Source: Pomacea canaliculata (Eukaryota; Mollusca; Gastropoda; Architaenioglossa; Ampullariidae). Taken from it: a DNA stretch of 64,000 nucleotides. Made by a program: the position numbers and the translations under genes. Positions 24,281 through 39,200 of this stretch are shown in pieces (position 1 is the first letter of the stretch; each line of letters starts with the position of its first letter). Location of the stretch: positions 8,963,217 through 9,027,216 of the forward strand of contig NC_037597.1 of the NCBI RefSeq assembly GCF_003073045.1, read 5' to 3'. The notes beneath the pieces were generated by a model that did not search any database, was not told where the DNA came from, and saw only the letters and a list, made by a program, of their open reading frames with translations.

Positions 24281-27200
24281 TCAATTCTTATATTTTTTTT
24301 GTAAACGTTGAGTCCTGGCATCCCGAGAACAGATAGGTTGTGACATAGCCGTACTTCTCCTGGGCAAGGAAGATGACCATGATGGCATCACCAACTCATT
24401 GTCTGCAGATGAAGCTGCAAGTGATGCATCACCAAAGTCACTGACACGACCACAACCAGCAGTCTGGTACGCAGATGTGCCGTAAGGGGAGGTAATAGAC
24501 TGAACGTGACGTTCACTACGTAGCAATATGTCTCGGGCATAAGCAGCAAACGAGGTGTCAGAACTAGGCATGGATGCTAAACCAGACAGCACGCTTCTTC
24601 CATCACTGTAAAAATAAAATGTCTTAAGTTTGATAATGTATCACTTCTATACAAAATACCCCCCCTTCCCTAAACTTTGTTAAAATGTTCAAAATGCTGC
24701 CAGTGACAGGTTAATAAAAGTGGTGCTTGCTTAAGTTTGTTTAAATATTGTCTTGACTTTTTTTTTAAAAAAAACTTTTTTAAGGTGGCAGCAATTTTTA
24801 ATGTAACTAAAAGCAACAGTCAAAGTTCTAGCATGCATACGTATGCAAAGGCTGACCTTGTTAGTGGACCTTGTGAAACTATCCTAGATCCATAGCCTGT
24901 TCTCTCCCAAGAAGACTGCAACATGTTCTGTTGTTGAAGACTTCTTATCTCTCGTTGAATTTCCTATTTCATGAGATAAAAAGATCAAAATTGCTACTGC
25001 ACTTTTATATACTCTGCAGTTTAAAAAAAAGAATATAACCTCTTTACTACAAATGCAGCTTTAGTTAAATAAACAAAATATTCTTCTTATTATTATTCCT
25101 AGTTTTTCCTAGAAGTGGATCCCTGTGATCTATGTCTGTGCATGAGTACATGCTGTGTAGGTTCTTCAATTGGTCAAGTAGTGCGGCAACTTCATATTGT
25201 AAAATTTCAGGCCTACAATTTGCTACTGCTTTCAACTTTCCAATAGAAATAGATTCTTATGCATATGTATCCTGAAAAATAACATAAACTTAATCAAATA
25301 TATAAATTTCCTGTACACTTTCTGCATCTGGATAGCTTTAGTTAATATGGATGATGATCTACATATCACAGTTAAAGTATCATACTTAGCTCTCCACCAT
25401 ACAAAAAAGTTTTACAAAAGACCATAATCTATTGTAAAAGTATTTATTTCTGATATAATGTAATTTTTATTAGGTTTATTTCCTCTGTTCACCACCCAAT
25501 ACAGACACACCAGTGACTCTAAAAATGCATGGAATGTGAATAAAATAGAAAGAGTTCTTAATCAAGATGACAAGCCATCATTTAAGAGTTAAAGCTTTTA
25601 TTATTTTGTTATGTTTTTTCTTACTCGCTCTTGCCAGCTGGTTTCATGTGATGGTGGTCGCAAGCTGCTTAAATCCATTGTGGAGGACCTGAAGTAGGAG
25701 TCAAAACTTCCACTGAACATATCTGATTTTTAAGGTAAGCAAATAACTTGCAAGATGGTATTTTCCTGTTTTCAATATACAATAAAACCACTTAATATTA
25801 TATTCCTTCAAACCAATAGTTTTATTGTGAATTGAAAAAAACAACAACAACAACAGGAAATGACTGTCTTGCAAGTTGTATGCTTACCTTACAAATCTGT
25901 TCTTGAATTAAAAATCTATTAAACAATATGGCAAGGGCATCTTGCTTGAATACACAATCATTCTTATGTGCAGTAAGCATTGTATTTGTTGTGAATAAAG
26001 ACCCTAATAATATCTTATTGGAAATGAGGTAATATGAAGAAAATAGAAATAAAAAAACATACAGATGATTAACATAAACTAATTAGTAGTTGTAAAAAGG
26101 ACATAACATTTCTCAAGATTCAACATGTAATTGGAAATGGTTTTTGGACATAATTATTCCATTATCCTGTCTCAACCTGACACTTATCACTTGTCAACAT
26201 AGTAGATAATATAATCTGTGTTGGGAGATGATTACTTGATTAATGCTGATAAAGGCTGAAAGTTTTCAAATATCAAAAGTATTCAAATCTCTTCAGTACG
26301 TCTTTGGTGCGCCCTAGAAGATACTTGCCATTTCTCTAAAGGCAAAATAGAATGGTTCTCCATTTTGCAACCAATAAGATACATTATCAACCAGGCTATT
26401 CCTTTTTATCTTTGTCAAAGTTTCTCTATATTTCTTCCTGGTTTATGTACTTTTCATCTGTTTCTCTCACATTCAAGATTTCCCTGGTCTTCAACCTATA
26501 GCCTGAAACAACTTAGCTTTTAATTTCAGACAGTAGATAGTACATACCATTTCAAGAAATCTTTAAAAACCTATCTTTTCTAATCTACATCAGCCCCGAC
26601 AGTGACGCCTCTTTTATTTGTAAATGACAAAAGCTCTGCCGTCAGGGTGAGAAATGTGCACACTAATGCCCATTAATACTTTTTTTCTGTACAAATTATA
26701 ACATAAAACTCTTCTTTTACATTCTAAAGTCACTTTAAATAAGACACTTACCTTGTTTGACGAATATGTGATTGATGTTTATTACAGTGTGCATCCAGAA
26801 GTCTTAGTGCTTCCTTTGCTTTTGTAATCTGCTCCTGGTTCAGCTGGCGGGCAATATAGCTCTCAGCAAGAAGCCTTTCTGGATCCAGATCCTCATCATC
26901 ATAAACAGAGCTGGGGTAATGGCTGCTGTAGAACTCCTTTAGAAGTGTTCCCTCATGAAACGTTTCTCTTGGGAAGCCAGGTGGGTCACTGCTGCTTGAT
27001 CTATGGAATGTCTTGGGGTGGTGAGAATGGCTAACTCTTGGCAAAGACTCACCCCTTCTATAACCAATGTCACTTTCAGACACATAAAGCCTAGGTATCC
27101 GCTGAGTAACAGAGCTGTGTACTAGCTTAGGAACAGGTGTAGTAGAATGACCAGTGGAAAAAGAATTTGAGCTGGAATTAAGGGGAAAATGGTCCACCGA

Positions 27201-30200
27201 GGTGAATCTCGATGAAGTGGAATAATCAGGAGATGGAGAATAACTTCTGCCAGGGCTGGACCTTCTTCTCAGCTCGAGAAGCTCATCTGAAGAAGCTGCA
27301 ACAAGAGAACGTCGCAACTGCACCAGGTGCTCTTGGTGTTGACGAGGTGTCATGCAGGTTGGTGTGAATATCTGTGAGGATGTAACAGAACTCTGAGATG
27401 TGAGATCTGGGGATCGTTCAGGACTGGATTCCGAAGTTAACTTTCGTGCCCGCTCCAATAAGGCCTGTTCCCGGCAGCGCTCAAGCTTGAATGCTTCAAT
27501 TTCTGCTTGTCGTTTCTTGGCAATAATATCCCGAGTGCGAGCCATGCGACGTCCTCTGGAACCATTGTTGAAACGACGAGCCTCCTCCATGCACACTTGG
27601 AGGTCATGACGAGATTGTTCAAACTGATGTTTGTAAAGGATTAAGTAATCATTATCTGCACTAGTAGGCCCTGAATAATGATCTGCTTCCTCTTGAGCCC
27701 AGGCATCCTCAAGGGAGGCTAGGAGTAAATCAGTCTGACCAATGCAGTAGTTGAGTTTTGCCTCAAGAATTTCAACTGTCAGAGATGCTGGCAAGTACTG
27801 TAAGGATAACAGCTCAATGATTTCTATACGTTCTTGCTGCAGACGATCAAGTTCTGTTTGTATTTTCCTGGTCTCACTCTCCTCAGCAGAAGCATGAGAG
27901 TCCTTGTATCTGTCCAATGGGTTTAGGAGGATGCCACTTTGATCAAAGTCCTCAGTGGCAGTTTGTGTAAAATCATCAGAAATATCCACTGCTGCCTCTA
28001 TGCCTGTGCTGACATGTGACAATGACATGTCAAGGTGGTGGTGAACACCATATCTTCCAAAGCATTGCTGATCTGCCTTCAGATCACTTGATATGAAATT
28101 ATCTATTGCAGGGACATTTCTCAAAGAATTCCCAGTCATATAATAACTTTTATTTAATTTACTCGCTTGTGAGTCATTTTGAAAAGGAATATCAGTGGGA
28201 CACTGGACGTGTGACGATGCAACACTGATGTCACCCTGTGGCCTGGAATTCTCCTGCATGAAGCCAGATGCACCAGGCATCTTACATGAATGTTTGCTGT
28301 CTATGGTGTCAAATCCTGACAACTGTGGATGACCTCCCTGATGTCCCACCAAGATTTCTGAGTCTGCTGGCTTAAGGGTATCCTGCTGATCAGTAACTGA
28401 AATTCTCTGCTGGTCTGAGCTGGTTAAAAGTCCATGCCTAGATTCTGTATTCAGATTTTGTTCAACAATGCCTGTTACATGGTCCTCATCATCACAAGCT
28501 ATGATGCTGTGATCTCTAGAGTCTTCTTTTTTTGCTTCAGTTGACTGAGATTTTGAAACTTCGGGGACATCACTAAAGCCAGCCTGTGAAGACAATCCAA
28601 ATGCTGAAACTATCCCTTGTTTGTGAGGCCTATCTGAAGATAGCAGTGGTGATTCTAATGTCCTGATGGCTGTTGTTGTTCTGTCTCTCAGAGATTCAAT
28701 CTCTTCATCTGACAATAATCTCTCTTGATCTTGCAGAGTATCTGTATTGAGAATCTTAGTTTCCTGAGAATAAACTGCTGGAAGCATCAGACTTCCTGAT
28801 GCATCCTCATGACATCTCTTAATAGGCATCTGGCCCATGCTACTTGTGACTGGAGAAACCTGTCCAGGGAGGTTTAAGTCTGGTTGCATCTCATATGGAC
28901 AGGTACTGTGAGATTGCTGAAGAGACTGATCAGGGAAAGGAGTAGTATTTCTAGACTTCTCCAGCAGCTGCATCATCAGTGAATGTTCATGCCTTAATTT
29001 CTCTAACTCATTCATGATCCCAAACCTCTGAGGTACTGTGAACTGTTTGTGTTCTGGTGGATAGAGCTCATGTACAGATTGGCTTACAGCATCTGAGTCA
29101 GCATCACCTGGTTCTGACATCCAACTAGTCTGCTGGTTTGAAGACGAAAGCAAGCCATCGGGTGTTTCCTTTGCTGGTTCTGACAAATCTTTCATTGGCT
29201 GTCTAAGTACATGCAGCTGAGCACGGGCTTTTTCACTATCCACTTCTTCCAATTTGTAGCTAATTTCTCCTGTTCTTCCCTGGTTGGTCATTTCTCCCCT
29301 GTACCTTTCATTCCCAACATCTTTAGGTGTACATGAAGCAACGGGGATGACAACATTTGGTCCAGACATGATAGTCACAGCCTGCTGCATAAAAATTACA
29401 TCAGGAGACTCATCAAGGGTTTCCTCACGCTTAAAACTCAGCTCACCTTCTGAATCATTGCTCTGCTCGGGGCCCTGCCTCACCTCTTTCTTGTCTCCCA
29501 ATCCTTCACTCTCAGGTGATGGTTCAGCACTTTCTGCTTTGGTGAAACTCTGTTTACCAGTAGTGTCTGGCTTAGCAGTTTCAGTTTTGACCAGTGTTGG
29601 GAGTTCTTCAGCAACTAGATGTCCACCTGTGTCATCCCAAATATAAGGAATTACCCTGCTGTGCCTTGCATCTTCTGAGTTATCGCCTGCATGCTCAGTT
29701 TTCAATTGACCTGGAACCCACATCCCCTCTGCTGATTTCTCAGTCTCCAGAATATTGGCTGATGTTATTTTGTTCTGTCTTCTGTCCTTTAAGGACTCTG
29801 AAGCATTGAAATCAGTAGCCACAACATTAATCTTCCTAACAGTTGATGGTTCTTTGTCAACAGTTTGCTTTGTTCCATCGATGTTGTCAACATGTGTCTG
29901 TAACATTTCAGGACACTCATTTTTGACATGCTTAACATCTTCTATCTCAGTCATGATCTTGGGATGAACAGTCTCTGGTACCATTCTACCAAGCCTTTCT
30001 TCAGTGTTCTGTGCATCAGTTTGTAGCATCTCAACAACTTTCTCTTGGCATTGTCTTTCATCTTTATTGGCATTTAATTCAATACTCATGTTCTTAGCTG
30101 TAACTTCCTGTGGTAACTGTTCAGCAGTGCTCCATTGCCCATCTTCTCTTTCCTCATTGCCCTCAGTCTCTCTTGACACTGCTTTCTTGCTCTCCTCTAC

Positions 30201-33200
30201 CACCTGTTGCTTTCTGAGACTTAAACCTGGTCCAATATGAGTTTTATTGTTACATATCTCCTGGTCTGTTTTCCTACTGCCCTCAGTTTTAATTGATATT
30301 GCTTCATTATCTTCGATGTGACCTTGAAATCTCACATCCAACTCTCCTGGATCAACCTCACTTTCAGAATGGACTGTCACATGATCTAAGCTCTCTTCTG
30401 TCTCTCCAACATCAACAGGTTCTGCTGATGATGACTTATTACCACTGGTGATGGACTCTACAGGTCTAGTGTCCAACAAACTTACACTGTGACTTGCTGG
30501 CTCTTCATGAATAAACTCCCCATCTTTCTTTGAAGCAGACGATAATGAAAGATACTCAGCATCAAGAGAAACTGCATATGTCAGTTTTAGAGACTGTTTC
30601 AGTTGTGACAGCTGTTCTATTACTGCTGATGAAATGTCAACTCCATCTCTAACTTCCTGGAAGCATTCTGATGCTGGACTATGTGTTGCTGAATCTTCAG
30701 AATGACTTACAGTCATCATTTCACTTGCTGAAGTATCTTGCTCAACTTGTTGGCTTCTTTCACAGTTCTTCTCATCACTTTCTACAAGTTTGTAATTGTG
30801 TTCTTCACTTTCATCAAAGCTTCCCATTTGATAACCTCTATTTTTCTTTAGTGCATAAGGAGACTCTGTATAATGAAAAGCAGCAGTAGCATCTTCAGCT
30901 ACACTTGGCAATCTTGAGACATTGTCTGCTGGCAAAATCTGTAAACTATCTGGAATTAGTGATGAGGTTACATCAGAAGATGATAAAGTATTGAAAATAA
31001 TTCTGTTATTAGCATTGTTTGAAAGTGTAAGGGTTTCAGGAGAAACAAACAGTCCCTCTGCACTGATCTGCACTAAACTGTGGGCATCAGTGACCAATGA
31101 TGGCAGGTCCGTTGAAATTGCTGAAGCGTTGCTTGAGTCTGAATCAAAGGAATGATCCTCTTTTCCATAGAAAGAGCCAGTACTGTGTAAATATTGGGTG
31201 ACAACTGATTCTGTCTCTGCTGACACAGCTGCCTTGGAGTGTGAAAACACCCCCCCACCCACAACATTTTCTTCCATAGATAGCTCTTCCTGGTCTGCTG
31301 ATGTCTGTGATGATGGAGTTTGACATTTTCTTGCTATCCTCTTGTCATGTTCAGATATAACTCCCCAGTTCATCAAAGTCTGTATTTTATCTCTGGCTGC
31401 ATGTTCAGCACCTACTTTTCTCTTAGATGTCTCAATGTCGGACACTTTTTCTGAAGTTCTTTCACTGCAAAAAAAATGGAACAAATATTCAGCCTTCACT
31501 GAATAAACATCATTGGTGGCCAGAAATGAAATGTTAATTATGATCATGTAGTAGAGGAAACATAAATATATACAATAATGATTCTAAGCATTGTATTAAA
31601 AAAGTTAGGAAAATAAATAAAATTATACAAGAAAAACATCTGTTAAGAACAAAATAAAGTCACCTGATGGTACTGCTGTCATCATCATTGATATCTCTGC
31701 CTTCTTCACTGTGCCCACTGTCAAAGGAGTCATAGAAATCCATGCTTCTATGGCCTGCTTGTGGAAACATTACACTGGAGAAAGAACCTTCTAGAGGAAC
31801 TGTGAATTGGTAGTGGCCATCAAAGGACTGCTGGGTTGACACAGAAACCAGTTTGCGTTGAGATATGCTTGATGTATTGCTTTCTTTTTGTTCTTGATGT
31901 TTTTCTGAAATCAAATATGATTTACCACTATCCTCTGCATCTTCATGACTTGAATCACAGAAGATGCTGTTTATGGATATTGCTTTTCCTTCAGTCTCTT
32001 TACTGATAGGCCAATCAGTAACTGCCACTACATGCTGAACATCTGAAAGTAAAAGCCTTGTCTGGGCTTCTGGGAGGGCAACACTCTCACTGTTATCAAT
32101 TTTAGGTTCAAAATCAGCGCTCCTAGACCAACAGAAATCAGTGTTTTCAATATTTTGTTCACCAGTACCTTGGGGTCCATCTAATTTTTGTTGCCACTGA
32201 CTGACTGCTGCATTAGAACCTGCTACCTGGGAACTAGTGGAACCATCAGACTTAATCTTCAATTGAATCAGCCGCAACTCTTCTGGCATGGCATTGACCT
32301 TTGCTAACTCCAGTTCACAAGAATCTTTAGAATCATCCTCTTTCTGCATGGCACTAGAAGGCTGCACTTTTCCTTTCATTCTAAGATCTGCATGATTTAA
32401 CATGGAGCTGTCTGCCTCATCTAAGGGAACAATGAAATCACAAACATGGTCTGAGTCTGGCAAGAGGTTTTGCTCACATAACTGCTCTTCCTCATTTATA
32501 ACACTCTCTGCTACAGGCACTGCAAAGGAATCAGCTAAAGGCATATCTTGTACCAGACTTCCTGTGTTTGAGGTCTTGATGGATTTTATCATCGCATGCA
32601 TTTGTCTATCATTTGCTGGCATGACATTTGTCTGACACACTGTGTCCACTGGCTGAATGTTTGCGGTGGCACTAACTGTATCTCTTATCTCTGCAAGAGC
32701 ACCAGCTACAGATTCAATGTTTGTCTCAGAAACTGTATCATAAGATATGACATCTGTTCTGTCAGCAGGAGGAGCTATATCGATACTGATTACATCTTTC
32801 ACGTCTGGCCTTATAATTGACAAGTCTTCTACACTACTGTGTTTGTCCCTCAGATCTGGCATGACAAGTTGTTCACTGTTAGAAACTTTGTTAATCTGAT
32901 CATCATGCAAGTCATCTGAGCACACAGAAATCTCCTCAGATAAGATGTCCATTGCAAGCATGTCTTTTGTCCTTGAATCTTGTGCACTTGTTTTACAAGC
33001 ACTTTCAGTACTAGCTATGGTGTCGGTAGGTACGTCTGCCTGAAACACACTTTCTGCTATATGCACATTTCTTGCTTTACTGCTTTCATCTGTTTTGCCT
33101 TGATCAATAACCTGTTCTCTTTCAGAAGTGTCATCCTTTAGTATTTCCTCTGTCTGAGATATAATCCCTGGCCAGTGCAATATCCCCTTTTGACTGCCAT

Positions 33201-36200
33201 CCTCTGTCCTGTCTGACTTAATGGTCTGGCTACCTGCATTCATGTCATTCTGACTGTCAATACATACTATTTTTGCATGTTCTGCATCTTTCATTTCTTG
33301 GTTTATATGTGTTTCATCACAGAAGGAACTATCAGTAGGTGCATCGTCCTTTCGTGAAATATATTCTGGCATATTCTCTACACCCACTGTATTCTGTTTT
33401 ATAATCTGACCATCAACCTGGCATAAAATGTCTTCAGACTGTAGGTTTACACCACCACTAGCAACCTTCATGTCATCCCTAATAATAGGGTAGCAAGAAG
33501 CACAGGACACATCACCTGCAGTATTACTTAAGTCTTGCTTGAGGATCAGTTCTTTGTCAAACTTCACATTTTCACTTTGAGTGTCCTCCATGCTGCTACC
33601 CAAATCCATCTTGTTTGGCCTGAAAATCTCATTGGTATTATCTGGAGGTGTGTCTTCCACTTTATACATAGTGTCTTCTTGCTGCAAGTTTTCCATGGTA
33701 CCCGATGCGTCTGCTGCAGGTAGTGTTCTCATTTCTTCACCTTCAGAAACATGATCTGGAGATGTGTGATCTGTCTGAGAAATCTTGTCGATGTCTTGTA
33801 TTTCCCCATTACTGTCAGCTTCTTTTTCAAAAGACTCGATGCTTTGGTGACAGTCAAGAATATTACCCACACACAGGTCATCTTTCAGTGATGGGCTGTC
33901 AACTAGTTGCATACTCTCTCTGTTACTGACAGTGCTGGTCAATTCCAGCCTAAACATTTGATCACTATCTGCAGAACTATCTGTTGAAGTGCTTGCATCC
34001 TTCATGGCATGAGTCTTAAACTCTTCAAGGTCACTGGAGTTACTTAAGGTTGTTCCATCTGTCTTATATGCAGCATTCACAGTCCCCATTTTCTCTCTGT
34101 TAGAGATTGCATCCCTTACAGCTGGCCAGAGAGCATCACCATTTACTAGAGTATTATCTATGGGTATTTCATTCATCTGAAGTACATTCTCAGTTCTTCT
34201 CCTGCTCTCTGTGCCAATGCTTGAGTCAATCAAGCCTGCTTTAGAAACTTGAACACTGACAATGTCATCAAAAGATGTGTCTTCTGTTTGAGATGCAGTG
34301 TCTGTACTTGGTAAATCCACATTTTTGCAAGGTTTTCTTTTATCCTGTATGACAATTTCACTGTCTGTTGGCATGTCATCTGTCTGGCACAAAGAGTGTG
34401 AAAGCTGTATGTCATTATCATGACTAAACAGGTCAGATGTATGATCTGTTTGAATCTCTACAGATGCCATATCCATTAATGAAGATGAAGTCTGTGTCAT
34501 AGTATCCTTAATTTTTATCACAACTTTCTGATGTTCTTCAGAATGGCAAAGTGATGGCAAAATGGTAACAGCAGCTGAGCCTGAGAGTTCAGTAGTGGAT
34601 GTTGTCTGAGAACCAGTTTCCAGCGTCTGTCCATTAAAGCCGATGTTTTCTACACTTCTGGATCTTCTGAGAGACTCAGTCTGGGTGCTAGCATCAAGCC
34701 AAGTCTGTGTGGACATGTGGCGGACCCTGGTGCTCATCATGCTGGCAGAGGAGCTCCCAGAGGATTGAAGTGACGACAATGGAACTGGCATACTCTGCTG
34801 AAGGTTCTGAAGAATGTGGGTGGTCTCCAGCATAAGATGAGACAACTCCATCCACCTCTCACTTCCCGGTGACAGAAGTTGTCTTCCTTGTTGCTGAAAC
34901 TGAAGGTCATCCCCTTTTCCATGACTCTCAAGGAGGTCATCAAGACTACTTCCACTCTTTGACCGTCTCAAAAATGGGAAGCTCTCTGTTCCCCTGCTCC
35001 ATGATTTAGTATGCCTGTGGTCTGGTATTCCAAACTGGGAGTTTCTGGAAACAGTATTTGGGTCTGTCTGCACTGCACTCTCTGCCTGCTGGGGTCTGAT
35101 GCCTGGCTGGTAGTATCTGAAGTAAGGCGTACCTGATTCTACTTGTGAGACAGCTGGTTGTGCTGCATCCATCAAGCTGCCGTCACTAAGAAACTCTTTG
35201 TGATTGACCCTATTGTCTTCCTCCAGCTGGTAGGGGTAAATGGTACTTGGTGACCCTACATACAAACCCCTATGTGACATTTCATCAGTTGGTAGGTGTT
35301 TTAAAGACTGAAAGTTAACATTCCAATCCTGACTTCCTCCTGGAAAATCTGCTGCCTGAGTAAGCACAGGATGGCTGATCAATTCTTCAGCATCTTCAAC
35401 ATTCTGGTAACCCAGTGAGTTTCTTATAATGTCCAAGGATGATTTTTCTCTAAAAAAGGATGGGTGCTCTTCTTCATTTGATTCTGACATGTCATAAACA
35501 CGTGGTGGAAAGATGTTTTCATCAAGTTCGTCAGAAGCTGCACTGGTAGATGTGACATCAAGCAGGCTGGTGGACCTTGAGCGGTGGGGTGAACTTTTCC
35601 TGGGAGCCTTAGAGCTCACTAAGAGATGGATTTTGTCAGCAGATGCTGAGCGATCAAATAAAGGAGGGATGAAATACCCAGCATGCTCTTCTCGTTCGAA
35701 TGGGAGGCTCTCGGTGGATCTGTGGTGCATAATTATGTGCTCAGAACCCTCTGAAGTTGTAAAGCTGTCTGTTTTTCTCAGCTGATCAACACCTTCACTG
35801 CTTTCCTGGCCCACAAAAACAAAGCAGATACTGTCAACTGATTCATTAACTTCGCTGTTTATTTCTTGCATCAGCTCTTCCAGACATGTCAGAGACAACG
35901 AAGATTTCATCTGCAAAATTAAAGTAAATTTGTTATTCTACTGTTTTAATTTATTAAGCTTATTAATGTGTATATGATAAACAGGGTTACAAATTAATGA
36001 TTTGTGAAAATGAACAGAAGAGGTAGAATTAGTATATAACAAGTGTTTGATGACATGGATAATTAGCATGCAATAGTATATATACACGCACCCATCATTG
36101 GCTGTGATCTTAACAATGTAAACTTATACATATTACTCACTAAGATTTGGAGAAACATTTCCATAGGCCGGAGTTCCTAGCTAATTTTTTTTTTATGTGT

Positions 36201-39200
36201 CAATGCTTTTATGTTTTTCTATTTCTCTTTCTCACTTACACCCACACACAAAGACCACACATCTGCCTACACTCTATATGCAAATAAATATGACATTGTT
36301 TTAAATTACAGGCAGTCCTCGACTTACAACTTTCCGTTCCTAAATCGTGTCGTAAACCGAATTTCGCTGTAAGTCAGAGCATACGTACATACTGTACGTA
36401 AATAACATACTGTAAGCACTTATCTTATCCTAACACCTATCCCAACACAGTAATTATAAAAAAAACACATATAAAATATGTTTAATAATGAAATGAACCA
36501 CGAAGTTTGCGTTATGACATTTACGATGCAAAACCACTGAAGTCGAAACAAGGCTTTATACAGTAAATGTGAGATGTGTTGTAACCACGAAACATCGTAA
36601 CTTGGGGCTGACATAACCCGAGGACTGCCTGTACAAGAATATAAATTTTTTCAAATGTCATTTTGCTCTTTCAATTTTTGATTTCTGGTCAATAAATTCT
36701 ATTACACTAGATCTATTTCCTTACCTGCCACTCATTGTTCTCATCCAGTTCATCCTCCTCTCTATACTGGCCACACCCAATGTTTGACAATGAAAGTGAT
36801 TTCCTCAAAAGCATCTTTTGTTGACCTGCTGTTAGCTCCTGTGAACCAAGTACCTCCATCAACCTTGACTGTGACTTTAAGTCATAAAGAGTTTCTTGTG
36901 GGATCATCTCAATACCAGCATGCTGCAGCTGCTGTATCGTCTCACCTGACAAAAGTAGTTCATTAGGTGAAAAGTGGCCACCACAGCTTTGTTGAGAGCT
37001 GCCAGTGCTAATCCTTCTGTGTCCTCTCCTCCGCCCTTCCCACAAGTCATTGGAATCACTGGACTGTGCAAGAATATTTTGAATTCTTTCTCTTGCCAGA
37101 ATATCTGCAAGGATCTGCTCTCCTGGAGTCAGTGATCTACTGTCTGAGTCAGTGTTGTTGTGAGGGCTGCCCTCCCTAAAGACTGCTCTTGCATTGATCT
37201 CAGAAAGCTCCAGCTCACCAGATGACAAAAGATTATCATCAGAGAGATCGCCGGCAAGCACACCATCGTGACTTCTGGACCAGTTCTGTGACACATCCAT
37301 GGATGACTTGGGTTCAGTAGTATTACAGACCAATGCCTTCCTAGTGGCATAGTCTGACTCCATGTCTTCGGTTAGCCCTGTCGCTTGAAGATCATGGGAT
37401 AACTCTCTCTCTCTAGGCGTTTCCTTCAGATTAGGTCCTGAGTGTTCTTGTGCTGAACCTGTCCTAGTCTTTGTGAAAGCTGGACTTTCTGATTTTTCTT
37501 CACAGTAAATGCTCAACTCTGGAACTTCAGCAGCCTTCTCAGCGGAAACAAGCCAAGCATGAGATATCCCCTCCAAAACAGGCTGTGGTCTATGGTTCAC
37601 CAATGCTGCCTGTCTTGTCTTTGGAAGAAGATCTGAGTCTTGATCCCTATCACCTACACAAATGTCTTGACCATGGTAAACAGGACCCTTGTCTACTACT
37701 ATTCGTGAAACTGAAGTGTCATTATTTGATGGATCACTTGTATTTAGTTCCTCCCAATCTTGCTTCAGCAAAGCCTTTTGGGGTTTTGTGTGCCCTTCAA
37801 TTATTAAAAGATCCTCAATGTCACCCACAGACTGCGTCTGTCTCCCAAGAAGTCTTTTGCGCTTTCTTTGACATAGTCTCATTTTATTTCCAGCTACCTC
37901 TGACAGCCTCACAGCAAGGACAGCATCGACAACTCGTTCAGGAAATCGGCCAGGTAACTGCAACAAGTTTACCTTAGCCAATGAAGCTGGCAAATTTGAC
38001 ACTTGAGGAGTCATGGAAGACTTGGGTGCTGTGGTTTTAACTAGCAAAGAAAGAGCATCTGGTTTGATGGACTGCGAGGTGGCTTGTTGGCCTTGCATGA
38101 TGGCACTGCTGACTCCCCCTATCCCAGAAAAATAAGCATGAGTCCCCTCTGTCTGGTCACTGCTGATCACATCTACTGATGCTGTTAACTCTTTTTGCTG
38201 TCCTTGAATCTCCTCTAATGTGTCTTCCCATTCATCGTCGTGTAAATTACCAGAGTCCTGCAATGATTTCTCTGCTTTCTCCTTCCTTCCATCCACTGAC
38301 AAAGAATGAGCTTGTAAGACAATGTCAGGAGAAAAAACCTGGCTGTCTGTCCCAGTCACAAAGACATTGTGCACATTTTGAACAGTTTCCATGTTACAGA
38401 ATATATTTCTGGAGGCAATATCTAATGCTAAGCCATCCCGTCTAGTATCGGCTTCACGCATGCGAGAGCTGCAAGGTGACACTGACGTTGACTCTGGCTC
38501 AGTAAAGTCAGAACTTATTGCAGAGTCACTGAGGGAACGCACTCTTTGTTGCAGTCTGGCAATTTCACGTTTTGCTTTCTGCTTCAAAGCTTCTAACATG
38601 GCCCCTGCTTCAGTAGCATCTTCAAACATATGCCATTGTGTCACTGCTTCAAGTGTGCTTCCATGAGGTGAAAACTGACCACCAGTACTAGCAAGGCTTG
38701 AAGCTACTGTTGATAAAGCATGGGAGAATGCAGCAACTGAGATGTCATGCTTGAGCACGTCCTTAGTTTTCTGTGCATCAACTAAGTCAGGGTCACACCT
38801 ATTCACAGGTGAAAGCTGTGGTGTACGGTAAACAGATGTTTCTGAACTGTCACCAGTATTGTTTGCTGTGTTACTTGCAGTGTAAAATGAATCATCTGCT
38901 GACATATCTAGTGACTCATTTGAACGTGGTGTATGGCAAAAAGATACTTCTGAACTGCCACCAGTATTGTTTGTGATGTTTCTTGCAACGTAAAATGAGT
39001 CGTCTGCTGAAACATCTGACGGCAAAGACAACTCTTCTCTAAGAAGTCCTATCCCTGACTGAGTGTCAAACACTGGCATGGACTGCCTCCAGCTCTGGCT
39101 GTAACTAGGTAATGTTGAACCAAATATTGGTGAAGATGCCAAGCAACCATCAGCTCCCAAAGGAATCCTCTCAGAGAACTCTACAGATGTGTCTCCTGGA

